Part shown: positions 39,174 to 48,016 of the stretch, one piece after another
How the letters are laid out: each line of letters begins with the position of its first letter
Position numbering within the stretch: the first letter of the stretch is position 1
Assembly: GCF_000317555.1 (NCBI RefSeq)
Contig: NC_019745.1
Location: 2,728,001-2,792,000, forward strand
Direction: 5' to 3'
Length of the DNA: 64,000 bases
DNA from: Gloeocapsa sp. PCC 7428
GTDB taxonomy: Bacteria; Cyanobacteriota; Cyanobacteriia; Cyanobacteriales; Chroococcidiopsidaceae
Made by a program: the position numbers and the translations under genes
Notes under the pieces: model-generated
Told to the model about the DNA's origin: nothing
Database searches by the model: none
The model's input: only the letters and a program-made list of their open reading frames with translations

Positions 39174-39700
39174 AGCTAACTCCTATCCCCAATCGGGGTG
39201 ACAACTGTCAGTTTGATGTTGCAGTAAATCTCTTCGCTGGATCTGACCCAACGGATTTGTCACTATTAACATCTTGATAAAGGTATTTACCATCAGCACA
39301 GCGGCGACATCTTGGGAAGCACAACGACGCTGGTGTTTCAGGTGTATACACTCAGATAAAAAATTGGTTCTTAAATTGCTTGGGCATTGAACGCACCTCT
39401 ATCACCGATGGCGTACAAAGCTAGCTTTCCTACTTTTCACCTCACCTTCTAAATGTAACATATTATTTACAAGTTTGAAGGTGTTTAGCAAAATATGTTA
39501 TATTTTCTTGCCTCTTTAATCGCGTAAAGAGTCACAACTTTGACGTTGTCAGAATTTATTTATCTCGCTTCAAAGCAACTGAGGCGATCGCAACTACAAA
39601 AAGTTTAAATCTTATTTGAGTCAGCACCGATATTCTGGAAAATCGCCTAAAGCGTAGTTATCTAAGCCACAATGGAGAGAACCTCTATTGAGGAGTGGGT
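39174..39700. other. 527-bp region upstream of nblA
   Basis: Holds the nblA promoter, a weak possible small gene (39208-39351) and AT-rich sequence. No NtcA box of the form GTA-N8-TAC was found near nblA. Confidence 0.5.
39208..39351 (-). CDS. Doubtful small cysteine-rich frame
   Basis: A GTG-started frame of 47 codons encodes a peptide with CFPRCRRCADGKYLYQDVNS, a CxxxCxxC pattern that could bind metal. No clear ribosome-binding site is seen. It could be a remnant of a larger gene or chance. I report it because the cysteine spacing is unusual. Confidence 0.22.
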   Translation of the reverse strand: MYTPETPASLCFPRCRRCADGKYLYQDVNSDKSVGSDPAKRFTATSN

Positions 39701-39814
39701 ATGTCAAAAGAGAAGAAAGGCAACAGAGAAGCCAAAAAGCCGAAGGTAAAATCTGATGGCACAAAGAAGCAGAAAAAAGACCCAAATAGGCATGATGGGC
39801 TAGGAGGGAAATAA
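39701..39814 (+). CDS. Small Lys-rich protein
   Basis: A 37-residue, strongly basic peptide (MSKEKKGNREAKKPKVKSDG ... HDGLGGK) with AGGAG about 5 bases before the ATG. Short proteins beginning with SKEKKGNKEAKKPK-like text recur in many bacteria and have no known function. The good ribosome-binding site and typical start support a real gene. Confidence 0.65.
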   Translation: MSKEKKGNREAKKPKVKSDGTKKQKKDPNRHDGLGGK

Positions 39815-39941
39815 ATCATAGTCCTTTCCGTTGTTCCTTAATTACCCAGATATGCCTCTGATCTAAAAAATCGGGGGCAAGTTTTAAATAATTAACCTGA
39901 GAATTTGGTGGCACGCACCAAATAGAGTGCTGAAGAAAGTT

Positions 39942-40169
39942 TTAGTTTGCTAAATCAACTAAAGCGTCCCACTGGAAGCGGATAACACGTAAGACTGAAT
40001 TGCGATAATGCTCGGATGTAAATACCGAGAGCGTGACTTTGTTTTGATTACTTTCTAGAATATGTTTTACTGTGCAGATTTGCTTTTTATTATTGCAGTA
40101 GGCAACAATGCGATCGCCAGCCTTGATATTCAACGCTTTAATTTTCAAGTAATTCTCGACTTTAGACAA
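39942..40169 (-). CDS. Hypothetical small protein
   Basis: A 75-residue protein with AGDRIVAYCNNKKQICTVKH and VLRVIRFQWDALVDL. It may be a small beta-barrel, but no family is recognised. It has no membrane segment. It stands alone between two gaps. Confidence 0.5.
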   Translation of the reverse strand: MSKVENYLKIKALNIKAGDRIVAYCNNKKQICTVKHILESNQNKVTLSVFTSEHYRNSVLRVIRFQWDALVDLAN

Positions 40170-40329
40170 GGAAATAGCTGAGCTAAAGATATATCTTGCT
40201 ACGCTCTATTTACCCAGCAAATTTATTATTGATCTTATCACACAATCGAAAGAAACATCTCTATTATCAGATCCAGTATTTTTCTGTCAAGGTAGTTTAT
40301 ACTTAAATTAATAACAAGAGGTCATTAAA

Positions 40330-40533
40330 ATGAAAGCTTTGTTAAAAAGCTCGATGCAATCCCCAGTTCGATTTATCGCTGGAGATAGCTTAAGGAAGAC
40401 TTCGATAACAGTTGGACAATCTATGAATGGCGCGCATACTTGCCCTTGCTGTTCAGATACTTTACTGTGTCACATACGCTTAGGAAAACTTTACTGGCGT
40501 TGTAGCCACTGTTATCAAGAAATGCCTGTTTAG
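40330..40533 (+). CDS. Small zinc-ribbon-like protein
   Basis: A 67-residue protein whose C-terminal half has a zinc-ribbon pattern: CPCCSDTLLCHIRLGKLYWR then CSHC. The two CxxC pairs (CPCC and CSHC) could bind one zinc. The N-terminal part is variable. It has no known role. The start ATG follows ATAACAAGAGGTC, with an AGAGG ribosome-binding site. Confidence 0.62.
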   Translation: MKALLKSSMQSPVRFIAGDSLRKTSITVGQSMNGAHTCPCCSDTLLCHIRLGKLYWRCSHCYQEMPV

Positions 40534-40629
40534 ACAACGATTGCAGACATTGAAACCTATATTCTAACTGAGGGAGGATGTCAAGGCAACCGGTTATGTC
40601 AAAATAGACCAAAGCTACGCCGAGGTCTT

Positions 40630-42213
40630 ATGAAAGCGTTGTTGCTTTATCCTCAGTTTCCCCAGTCCTTTTGGTCTTACGATCGCTGCATGGAAATCGC
40701 AGGACTCAAAGCGGTCATTCCACCACTCGGAATCATTACAGTCGCAGCACTACTACCGCAAGATTGGGAAGTTAGATTTTGCGATCGCAACGTCAATCTT
40801 GAAACTGAAGCTGATTGGGAATGGTGCGATCTGGTCATTATTTCGGCGATGTTAGTGCAGAAGCCGGATTTTCTTGCCCTCATTCAAAAAGCAGTGCGAT
40901 TAGGCAAAAAAGTCGCTGTCGGTGGACCTTATCCGACATCTGTTCCGCAAGACGCGCTTGACGCTGGCGCGCATTATCTAGTTTTAGACGAAGGGGAAAT
41001 GACGGTTCCCCAATTTCTTGAAGCGCTAACGCAAGGCAAAGCACAGGGAATCTTTCGCTCAATTGAAAAACCAGACGTCACCCTTAGCCCAATGCCCCGC
41101 TTTGATTTGCTACAGCGGGATGCTTACTTCATGATGGCGATTCAATTTTCTCGCGGTTGTCCGTTCAACTGCGAGTTTTGCGACATTATCTCGCTGTATG
41201 GTCGCAAACCACGCACCAAGGAACCAAACCAGACTATAGCAGAATTACAAGCACTTTATGATTTAGGCTGGCGAGGGTCACTCTTTATTGTTGACGACAA
41301 CTTTATTGGCAATCAGCGTAATGTCAAACGCTTTTTACGCGAATTGATTCCTTGGGTAAAGCAGCACAACTATCCATTCACCTTTATGACCGAAGCGTCG
41401 GTAAATTTAGCAGAAGATGATGAATTACTCCATCTCATGAGTGAAGCAGGCTTCTATGCAGTTTTTCTTGGTATTGAAACACCCGATCAAGATAGTCTGC
41501 AAGTGACGCGTAAACTGCAAAATACTCGCAATCCATTAGTCGAAGCCTGTCGCAAAATTAATCAAGCAGGTATGCTGATTTATGCAGGGTTTATCCTTGG
41601 CTTTGATGGAGAACGTTCGGGTGCAGGTCAACGAATACAAGCATTTGTTGAACAAACAGGTATTCCTCAACCTATGTTAGGTATTTTGCAAGCATTACCT
41701 AATACTGCGTTGTGGAACCGACTTCAGCAAGAGCAACGTTTAATTGCGGATAATGGTATGACTCCTGTAGGGGATCAGAATAACTTGATGAATTTTGTCC
41801 CTACTCGCCCTATTAGTGAAATTGCGAAAGAGTATACCGAAGGCTTTTGGACATTGTATGACCCTGCGAATTATCTCAGACGCTGTTTGCAGCAATGTCT
41901 CAGTATCGGTTCACTTACAGGGCGGAAGCAGACAATGCAATTTCCTTCTGGTAAGGGATTGCGACTTGTTGCCCAGTTGTTGTGGCATCAGGGCATACGG
42001 CGATCTGAAATTAGGATGCAGTTTTGGCAACAACTCTGGATAATTCTACGCAGAAAACCGCAAGTTCTCAATATGTATTTAGGTTTATGTGCTGCTGGAG
42101 AGCATTTTTGGGAGTATCGCGTTTTAGCCAGAGAACGGATTACTCAACAGTTAGGGTACGATCCATTGCAAGCTATGCTACCTGAGCAAGAACCAATGTT
42201 AGTAAACACTTAG
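40630..42213 (+). CDS. B12-binding radical SAM protein (DUF4070 type)
   Basis: A 527-residue enzyme. The N-terminal cobalamin-binding domain (IPPLGIITVAALLP, VGGPYPTSVP) is followed by a radical SAM core with QFSRGCPFNCEFCDII (the Cys of CxxxCxxC bind the Fe-S cluster), SLFIVDDNFIGNQRNVKRFL and the tail region of DUF4070. The subgroup includes hopanoid C-2 methylase HpnP and many uncharacterised paralogues, so B12-dependent C-methylation is a fair guess. I did not assign hpnP because the paralogues are hard to tell apart by eye. It is not obviously in an operon. Confidence 0.88.
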   Translation: MKALLLYPQFPQSFWSYDRCMEIAGLKAVIPPLGIITVAALLPQDWEVRFCDRNVNLETEADWEWCDLVIISAMLVQKPDFLALIQKAVRLGKKVAVGGPYPTSVPQDALDAGAHYLVLDEGEMTVPQFLEALTQGKAQGIFRSIEKPDVTLSPMPRFDLLQRDAYFMMAIQFSRGCPFNCEFCDIISLYGRKPRTKEPNQTIAELQALYDLGWRGSLFIVDDNFIGNQRNVKRFLRELIPWVKQHNYPFTFMTEASVNLAEDDELLHLMSEAGFYAVFLGIETPDQDSLQVTRKLQNTRNPLVEACRKINQAGMLIYAGFILGFDGERSGAGQRIQAFVEQTGIPQPMLGILQALPNTALWNRLQQEQRLIADNGMTPVGDQNNLMNFVPTRPISEIAKEYTEGFWTLYDPANYLRRCLQQCLSIGSLTGRKQTMQFPSGKGLRLVAQLLWHQGIRRSEIRMQFWQQLWIILRRKPQVLNMYLGLCAAGEHFWEYRVLARERITQQLGYDPLQAMLPEQEPMLVNT

Positions 42214-42243
42214 ATAACTTCGATAAACTTTTCATATAATTGT

Positions 42244-42272
42244 GGGATAGCAACTCTAGAATTTGCTATCCC
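42244..42272. terminator. Stem-loop between convergent genes
   Basis: GGGATAGCAA pairs perfectly with TTGCTATCCC over a 9-base loop. There is no T-run on either side, so it is at most a weak terminator or RNA-stabilising hairpin for the radical SAM (+) and FAS1 (-) genes. Confidence 0.5.
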
Positions 42273-42302
42273 AAAAATAATATTGCCTATCGCAGCGTTG
42301 GC

Positions 42303-42704
42303 TTACGCAGGAAGTAAAACTGTGTCAATGACGTGAATAACACCATTATCAGCAGCGACATCCGGTGTTGCAACGGTGGCATCGTTTACCTTAACACCAT
42401 TAGAAGCATCAATTTTCACATCTGATCCTTCAACGGTGGTAGCTGACTTTAGCTTGACCACATCAGCCGCCATTACCTTGCCTGAAACGACATGATAAGT
42501 CAAGATTTTCTTGAGCTTGGGAATGTCCTTAAGTAATGCATCTACTGTACCTTTAGGAAGCTTAGCGAATGCTTCATCTGTAGGTGCAAAGACGGTGAAT
42601 GGACCCGCGCCTTTTAAAGTATCTACTAAATTAGCAGCTTTGATTGCAGTAACTAGGGTATCAAACGAACCAGCCTTAACGGCAGTATCAACAATGTCAG
42701 CCAA
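42303..42704 (-). CDS. Fasciclin (FAS1) domain protein
   Basis: A 133-residue protein consisting of a single FAS1 domain: [35 protein letters not shown] and [15 protein letters not shown], ending [15 protein letters not shown]1 domains support cell-surface adhesion in many organisms. No signal peptide is visible, which is unusual for a surface role. It is convergent with the radical SAM gene. Confidence 0.93.
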   Translation of the reverse strand: MADIVDTAVKAGSFDTLVTAIKAANLVDTLKGAGPFTVFAPTDEAFAKLPKGTVDALLKDIPKLKKILTYHVVSGKVMAADVVKLKSATTVEGSDVKIDASNGVKVNDATVATPDVAADNGVIHVIDTVLLPA

Positions 42705-42784
42705 GTATGTTACCTAGTTTTGTGAATCTATTAACAACTATAAACTACTTTCTCAAAAATCGCACTGAGTCCAGGGTTTTATAG

Positions 42785-44038
42785 TTACTCCTGCAATATA
42801 GTTTTAGAAACGATCCGCGTTTTCTTGCGATCGCTTTGTGAAAGTTCTTCTCCGGCTTGTAATCGCGTTGCAGAGGTTTGTAATACAGTCGCCGCGCCTT
42901 TGTCGCCCATTTGTAATGCGGTTTTGGCTGCGGTTTGTAGCATTGTGGCTGCGCCTGCGCGATCGCCTTGTTGGAGTTTTGTCTCGGCAAGTTGCGTTTG
43001 GCGATATTTTGCTAATGCCAAGATGTGCGTTTGCACTTGTGAATTGATCGCGGGTTGATACGCGCGCGTTACGTTAATTACCACAGGGATCGTTTCTGAA
43101 AGTAATCCTGTGCGATTCATTCCAGGATCGTCATAGCGGACTTGCAATTGCGCGATCGCGCTTCTACCTTCAGGTAACTGTCCAATGTACAAGTTGGTCA
43201 AGATAACACGCTGTACTTTCATCAAATCTCCTAAACGAACCGCAAAGCGTCCATCAGCTTCTTGTTGAACTGGTAACTCAATCGTATCCGGTGCAACTTG
43301 GGCGATCGGTTTAAGTTCCGCAAGGCGCACTTTCGGCATCAGTGAAAATAGCAAATAAGCATTTGTTAATCCCACCGTTGAGATGCGGTTAAACAAACGA
43401 CTAAACTCATCAACAGCTTGTTCAGGTTGCTCAATATACGATAAAGTACCACCACCAGCATCTGCAATTTGCTCTAAAATATCTTGATTCCAGTGGTCGC
43501 CAAAACCTAAAGTATTAAGTGTGAGATTGTAACTTGCCGCAAGTTCTGCAAATTTGAGACAGCGTTGATTGTCACCGTGTTCATTTTCACCATCGGTTAA
43601 TAAAAATGCTTGGGAAATGGACTCTTTTTTACCCTTAGCAAGTTCTTCGATTCCTAGTCGCATTCCTTCATCAATTGCAGTTCCCCCAGCGGCTGAGAGG
43701 CGCTTGATTTGCCGTTTGATGCTTTCGGGATCGTCAACAATTTGACTCGGAACTAAAACTTTGGCACGGTGATCGAAAACGACAACGCTTAAGCGATCAA
43801 CTCCAGGAGTCAGGCGATCGACAAGTCCATTTGCTGCTTGTTTTACAGTTTCGAGGGGATGTCCTTTCATCGAACCGCTGTGGTCGAGAATCAGACAGAG
43901 ATTGAGTGGTACACTGCGATCGAACTCAAAGTCAGTTTGCGTATCCGCAGCGATCGCGATCGCTAACTGCCGTTGACTATTGGTTTGAGTTGCATCTAAA
44001 TTAGCATCATTCAGTGCCGGTTGAATAAAAACCTTCAT
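42785..44038 (-). CDS. VWA domain protein
   Basis: A 417-residue protein with a von Willebrand factor A domain: the metal-site motif LDHSGSMKGHPLETVKQAAN, VVVFDHRAKVLVP and LLTDGENEHGDN. The C-terminal part is helical and Ala/Gln-rich with internal repetition (QLAETKLQQGDRAGAATMLQ, AAKTALQMGDKGAATVLQTS). VWA proteins of this type act as scaffolds or stress-related factors. No signal peptide or transmembrane helix. It is alone, 81 bp upstream of the FAS1 gene on the same strand. Confidence 0.9.
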   Translation of the reverse strand: MKVFIQPALNDANLDATQTNSQRQLAIAIAADTQTDFEFDRSVPLNLCLILDHSGSMKGHPLETVKQAANGLVDRLTPGVDRLSVVVFDHRAKVLVPSQIVDDPESIKRQIKRLSAAGGTAIDEGMRLGIEELAKGKKESISQAFLLTDGENEHGDNQRCLKFAELAASYNLTLNTLGFGDHWNQDILEQIADAGGGTLSYIEQPEQAVDEFSRLFNRISTVGLTNAYLLFSLMPKVRLAELKPIAQVAPDTIELPVQQEADGRFAVRLGDLMKVQRVILTNLYIGQLPEGRSAIAQLQVRYDDPGMNRTGLLSETIPVVINVTRAYQPAINSQVQTHILALAKYRQTQLAETKLQQGDRAGAATMLQTAAKTALQMGDKGAATVLQTSATRLQAGEELSQSDRKKTRIVSKTILQE

Positions 44039-44365
44039 AACTTTAAATTCCTAATTTTTTATGTGGTTAATGGGTAATAAGAAAGCTTTTAGCACTTGGC
44101 AATTAGCATTTAGCGACAACAGACGCTAACAGCTAACCGAAGAACGCTAATTGCTACTAATAACCAGTTACCATCCTTAAAATGACATTTATTTTTACGA
44201 ATTACTGATATAAACAGTTATAACTAATACTCAGAATATCCTACGCCTGGAATTGTCCACAGGCTTAATGTGTACTGATAGCGAGTAAACCGTACTCCTG
44301 CTTCGTTTCAGCACACGTTAGGATGTACTAAAGATAAAAGCTATATTTTAGGCAATTAATTGTCT
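44039..44365. other. Intergenic region with short dispersed repeats
   Basis: No gene. Contains GCATTTAGC ... CAGACGCTAAC text that recurs near 53990-54015, part of the dispersed-repeat family seen in other gaps. It also holds the clpR promoter. Confidence 0.5.
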
Positions 44366-45025
44366 ATGGAATCACCCATCAAGGCTGTTCAAGCGCCCTA
44401 CTATGGCGATAACTTCTACCGTACACCGCCCCCCGACTTACCTTCCTTGCTACTCAAGGAACGAATTGTTTACTTAGGGATGCCGTTAGTCCCTGCGGTG
44501 ACAGAATTACTTATTGCCGAACTACTATACCTCCAGTCAGAAGATCCCGACAAGCCGATTCGAGTTTACATTAACTCGACAGGTACTTCAGGTTACAGTG
44601 GCGAACTTGTTGGTTTTGAAACCGAAGCTTTTGCGATCTATGACACGATGAAGTACATCAAGCCCCCGATCCATACAATCTGTATTGGAATGGCGATGGG
44701 GATGTCTGCGATGTTACTCAGTGCGGGAACAAAAGGCTGTCGCGCTAGCTTACCTCATGCGACGATCGTACTGCATCAACCAAAGAGCTATGCTCAAGGT
44801 CAAGCAAGTGATATTCAAATTCGCGCCAAAGAAGTGCTAGCGAATAAAGCTGCAATGCTCGATATCTTAGCAAGCACGACTGGTCAAGCCCGCGAAAAAA
44901 TCGAAAAAGATATGGACCGGATATTCTATATATCTCCTGAACACGCTGTAGAGTACGGTTTAATTGATCGCGTGTTGACAAAAGAAGATCTCGCGAGTCC
45001 TCAACTTCCCGCAGGAATTATTTAG
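44366..45025 (+). CDS. clpR: ClpR, inactive paralogue of ClpP
   Basis: A 219-residue ClpP-fold subunit of the cyanobacterial ClpP3/R protease core. Motif ICIGMAMGMSAMLLSAG shows Gly where active ClpP has the catalytic Ser (compare the next gene: [13 protein letters not shown]), while the His of LHQPKS is kept. The family therefore forms the ring without being catalytic. Start at the ATG at 44366, two codons after a TTG. It is followed 116 bp later by clpP, matching the conserved clpR-clpP order. Intergenic CTAGCCACT palindromic repeat lies between them. Confidence 0.93.
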   Translation: MESPIKAVQAPYYGDNFYRTPPPDLPSLLLKERIVYLGMPLVPAVTELLIAELLYLQSEDPDKPIRVYINSTGTSGYSGELVGFETEAFAIYDTMKYIKPPIHTICIGMAMGMSAMLLSAGTKGCRASLPHATIVLHQPKSYAQGQASDIQIRAKEVLANKAAMLDILASTTGQAREKIEKDMDRIFYISPEHAVEYGLIDRVLTKEDLASPQLPAGII

Positions 45026-45141
45026 TGACTAGTAGCTAGTGGGTAGCAGCCTAGTTTTAAAATTTCACTAAGCATCAAGTATCTAATCACTAGCCACTTA
45101 TATATCAATAGCTCAACTTCCTACTCAACTTGGAGTGTACT

Positions 45142-45735
45142 ATGCCAATTGGCGTTCCTAAAGTCCCCTATCGGATGCCAGGGGAAGCTTATACACAGTG
45201 GATTGACATTTACAATCGCCTCTACCGCGAACGTATTATTTTCCTAGGTAGAGATGTCGATGACGAAATTGCGAACCAAATCATCGCGGTAATGTTGTAT
45301 CTGGATTCCGAAGATCCAGGTAAGGATATTTACCTTTACATCAACTCGCCTGGTGGGATGGTGACATCGGGTATGGCAATCTACGACACAATGCAGCACA
45401 TCAAATCAGATGTCGTAACAATTTGCGTCGGTTTAGCCGCCTCAATGGGATCTTTCTTGCTAGCTGCTGGAACTAAGGGTAAACGACTTGCATTACCCCA
45501 CTCGCGAATCATGATTCACCAACCTTCTGGTGGAACGCGCGGACAAGCAACCGATATCGAAATCGAAGCGCGAGAAATTCTCCGAATTCGCCACCAGTTA
45601 AACCAGATTTATGCTGATAATACTGGTCAGCCACTAGAAAAAATTGAAAAAGACATGGATCGTGACTTTTTCATGTCGGCTGAAGAAGCGAAGCAATACG
45701 GTTTGATTGATAAAGTGATTGAAGAAAGACCGTAG
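45142..45735 (+). CDS. clpP: ATP-dependent Clp protease proteolytic subunit (ClpP3-type)
   Basis: Serine protease core subunit of 197 residues. The catalytic Ser is in [13 protein letters not shown], His in MIHQPSGG, and Asp in the C-terminal [20 protein letters not shown]. Preceded by TTGGAG about 8 bases before the ATG at 45142 (an ATG at 45130 is the alternative). It pairs with the upstream clpR as the ClpP3/R core, which acts with ClpC. ClpS and NblA, both substrate adaptors of this system, are encoded in the same window. Confidence 0.96.
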   Translation: MPIGVPKVPYRMPGEAYTQWIDIYNRLYRERIIFLGRDVDDEIANQIIAVMLYLDSEDPGKDIYLYINSPGGMVTSGMAIYDTMQHIKSDVVTICVGLAASMGSFLLAAGTKGKRLALPHSRIMIHQPSGGTRGQATDIEIEAREILRIRHQLNQIYADNTGQPLEKIEKDMDRDFFMSAEEAKQYGLIDKVIEERP

Positions 45736-45793
45736 AAGTTAGCCATTAGTTAGTAGCTTCTTGCTAATGGCTAATGGCTAATTGACGATCGTG

Positions 45794-46396
45794 ATGAAGA
45801 TGATAGGTTATTACCAAATATTAGGATTAACAGCGGAAGCAACACTTGAGGAAATCAAAGTAGCTTACCGTAAATTAGTACAAAAGTATCATCCTGACCT
45901 TAACCCTGGCGATCAGCAAGCCAGGGATAAATTTATTGCGATTACAGAGGCTTATAAAAAACTACTTGACTCGGTGCAATCAACACAAGCGCTACAACAA
46001 GACAACACTCAAAAGCAACCGTCAGGACAACGAAAGTCTTCCGCAACAAAAGTTACTCGCAAAGATACCTCCCCTTATATACCCCCGCTATCGGCATTTG
46101 AATTTCAGGTGAAGTGGAATTCTTACCGAGAATTGCAGAAATTGTGGAAGAATAACAGACTTACCCAAGCGATCGCACTCGCCGAAACCCTCGCCCAAAA
46201 ATTACCGCAAGATCCTGAAGTCAGATCGTGGCTAGCAAGCACTTATCAACGCTGGGGACGACAACTAATCGGCGATCGCCAACTGGAAACCGCGAGAATT
46301 TATCTGAAAAAAGCCTTAAAAACCGATCCGCATAACCGTTCTTTATGGTCAGAAGTCGAACGCGATTTTCGCCGTATGGAAAGGATTTTTAGATAA
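45794..46396 (+). CDS. J-domain (DnaJ-like) protein
   Basis: A 200-residue co-chaperone-like protein. The J domain [20 protein letters not shown], then [20 protein letters not shown] with the HPD tripeptide, occupies the first 65 residues. A Gln/Lys-rich linker follows, and the C-terminal 90 residues hold TPR-like helices ([40 protein letters not shown]). It may recruit Hsp70 to a specific partner. Starts at 45794 or 45800 (both ATG) are equivalent; a TTG at 45782 is less likely. It ends 4 bases before moaD, so the two are cotranscribed. Confidence 0.9.
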   Translation: MKMIGYYQILGLTAEATLEEIKVAYRKLVQKYHPDLNPGDQQARDKFIAITEAYKKLLDSVQSTQALQQDNTQKQPSGQRKSSATKVTRKDTSPYIPPLSAFEFQVKWNSYRELQKLWKNNRLTQAIALAETLAQKLPQDPEVRSWLASTYQRWGRQLIGDRQLETARIYLKKALKTDPHNRSLWSEVERDFRRMERIFR

Positions 46397-46400
46397 AACT

Positions 46401-46658
46401 ATGATAGACACTATCACAGTAACAGTTAAATTATTTGCTGCGTATCAAGAAGCTTATGGTACGTCAGAGTTGATACTAGAATTTCCGCAAGGAACTTCAG
46501 TCGTTGAAGTCCGCGATCGCCTCATCCAAGAACACCCCGAACTCTACCAATGGCGCGATATCACTCGGTTTGGAATTAACTTGCAATTTGTCGAACCAGA
46601 AACTCTCCTCAGCGATGGTGATGAGGTGGTGTTAATTCCGCCAGTCAGCGGGGGTTAA
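46401..46658 (+). CDS. moaD: MoaD/ThiS-family sulfur carrier
   Basis: An 85-residue ubiquitin-fold protein, the likely small subunit of molybdopterin synthase. Its end PPVSGG carries the C-terminal Gly-Gly that becomes a thiocarboxylate. The length and KLFAAYQEAYGTSELILEFP pattern fit MoaD more than ThiS. Its partner MoaE is encoded far away. It follows the J-domain gene directly. Confidence 0.88.
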   Translation: MIDTITVTVKLFAAYQEAYGTSELILEFPQGTSVVEVRDRLIQEHPELYQWRDITRFGINLQFVEPETLLSDGDEVVLIPPVSGG

Positions 46659-46820
46659 TTTATCTAATCGCCCTTACGCAGCAAGTAAGCAAGAATCGTT
46701 AAACATTTGAATACTTTTATTGCAGAATGTAGCAAAATTTATAGAAAGCGTTATCTTCTACGAGCTAGGTTTTAATCTGCTATTAGGAAAAAGCTTATTG
46801 AGGACAATCTTCAATAAGTT

Positions 46821-46834
46821 GTAGCTAAGTATAC
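46821..46834 (+). promoter_or_regulatory. Candidate NtcA box upstream of potD
   Basis: GTA-GCTAAGTA-TAC matches the GTA-N8-TAC form. No TAN3T -10 box lies at the normal spacing, and the site is only about 40 bp from the potD ATG. Such sites occur by chance about once per 4 kb. Confidence 0.3.
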
Positions 46835-46874
46835 ATTTTAGCCACCAATAACGACTCGCTAGGAATAACAAACG

Positions 46875-47939
46875 ATGAAAAATAAGCCATTAATGTTCAT
46901 TCTCAGTATTTGCATTGCAACCTTAGTGGCTTTCTTCTTTCCAGATTCCGCACAAGCAAAAAACTGTACTTTGCGAATTATTGGCTGGGAAGGATACATG
47001 GATCAATCGTTTACAAAGCCATTTGAACAAAAGTATGGGTGCAAAGTTGTTGCTAGCTATGCAGGTTCTTCGGATGAAATGTATGCCAAAATCAAAGCGA
47101 GTAAAGGCAAAACTTACGATTTAGTCACAGCATCAGGAGACTTGACAAAACGTTTATATGATGCTGGTTTAATTGAACCACTAGATTTATCCAAAGTACC
47201 AAATTATCAAAACCTACTACCAACTTTTCAAAAACCACCTTACAACACTTTTGACGGTCAACCTTACGGTGTTTCGATCGCCTGGGGACCTGATTTTCTG
47301 ATTTACGATAAAACAGTTATTAAATCAGAACCACAAACTTGGAAAATTCTCTACGAACCGCAATACAAAGGTAAAGTTTCACTACCCGACTACCCAATTT
47401 TTAACGCAGATATTGCACTTTGGAATGGGTATCCTAATATTTTTGAACTCAGTAAAGAAAAGTTAGAACAAGAGATAAAACCAAAGCTTTTCCCACTACG
47501 TCCGCAAGTACGTAAATTTTGGAATAGCCAAGGCGAACTTGCACAATTATTCTTAAATAAAGAAATAGCATTAGCCTGGGGATGGCCCGTTGCAATCGAA
47601 GAACTCAAACGCGCCAACTTTCCCGTTGCTGCAACAATTCCCCAAGAAGGAACAACCGGCTGGAGTGATTCGTGGATGATGATTAAAAACTCACCCAATC
47701 AAGACATAGCCTACGCTTGGATGGACTATATGCTGACTGGTACAGCACAAAAACAAATGACCGAAATTACAGGTTACTGGCCAGTCTCCAGCCAAATCTT
47801 ACCACTCCTCACCACCGAACAACAAGCAGAATTACATCTCGACGACGTAGCCAACTTCTACAGCAAAATTCACTTTTGGGAAACAGTCCCCAACTACGAC
47901 AACTGGGTAGCACTGTGGAACGAATTCCGAGGACAATAA
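46875..47939 (+). CDS. potD: Polyamine-type ABC transporter substrate-binding protein
   Basis: Periplasmic-binding protein of 354 residues with a Sec signal peptide (ILSICIATLVAFFFPDSAQA). The mature part fits the spermidine/putrescine PotD family: LRIIGWEGYMDQSFTKPFEQ, VVASYAGSSDEMYAKIKASK, YDLVTASGDLTKRLYDAGLI and YGVSIAWGPDFLIYD. Substrate is probably putrescine or spermidine, but PotD-type proteins also bind other amines and peptides. It heads the cluster potD-potB-potC-dehydrogenase. The ATG follows AGGAATAACAAACG. Confidence 0.92.
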   Translation: MKNKPLMFILSICIATLVAFFFPDSAQAKNCTLRIIGWEGYMDQSFTKPFEQKYGCKVVASYAGSSDEMYAKIKASKGKTYDLVTASGDLTKRLYDAGLIEPLDLSKVPNYQNLLPTFQKPPYNTFDGQPYGVSIAWGPDFLIYDKTVIKSEPQTWKILYEPQYKGKVSLPDYPIFNADIALWNGYPNIFELSKEKLEQEIKPKLFPLRPQVRKFWNSQGELAQLFLNKEIALAWGWPVAIEELKRANFPVAATIPQEGTTGWSDSWMMIKNSPNQDIAYAWMDYMLTGTAQKQMTEITGYWPVSSQILPLLTTEQQAELHLDDVANFYSKIHFWETVPNYDNWVALWNEFRGQ

Positions 47940-47994
47940 CCAGAGGTCAGAGGAGACGCGCGCTAGTCCTATTTTCTTTGTGCCTACCCGCAGG

Positions 47995-48016
47995 GAAGGC
48001 TACGCCAATGTGGTTC
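47995..48016 (+). repeat. Short dispersed repeat providing the potB ribosome site and start
   Basis: Identical over 22 bases to 12111-12132. It contains GAAGG followed by CTACGCCA and an ATG that opens the potB frame (ATGTGGTTC). The same word next to ureE is non-coding. Confidence 0.7.

Noticed and set aside
40630-42213. Assignment as hopanoid C-2 methylase HpnP
   Set aside because: The motifs fit the wider DUF4070 group, which has many paralogues; no hopanoid genes are nearby.
47717-48007. Upstream extension of the potB frame
   Set aside because: It overlaps the end of potD in another frame and then runs through a heptad/repeat tract; the sequence is basic and unlike permeases.
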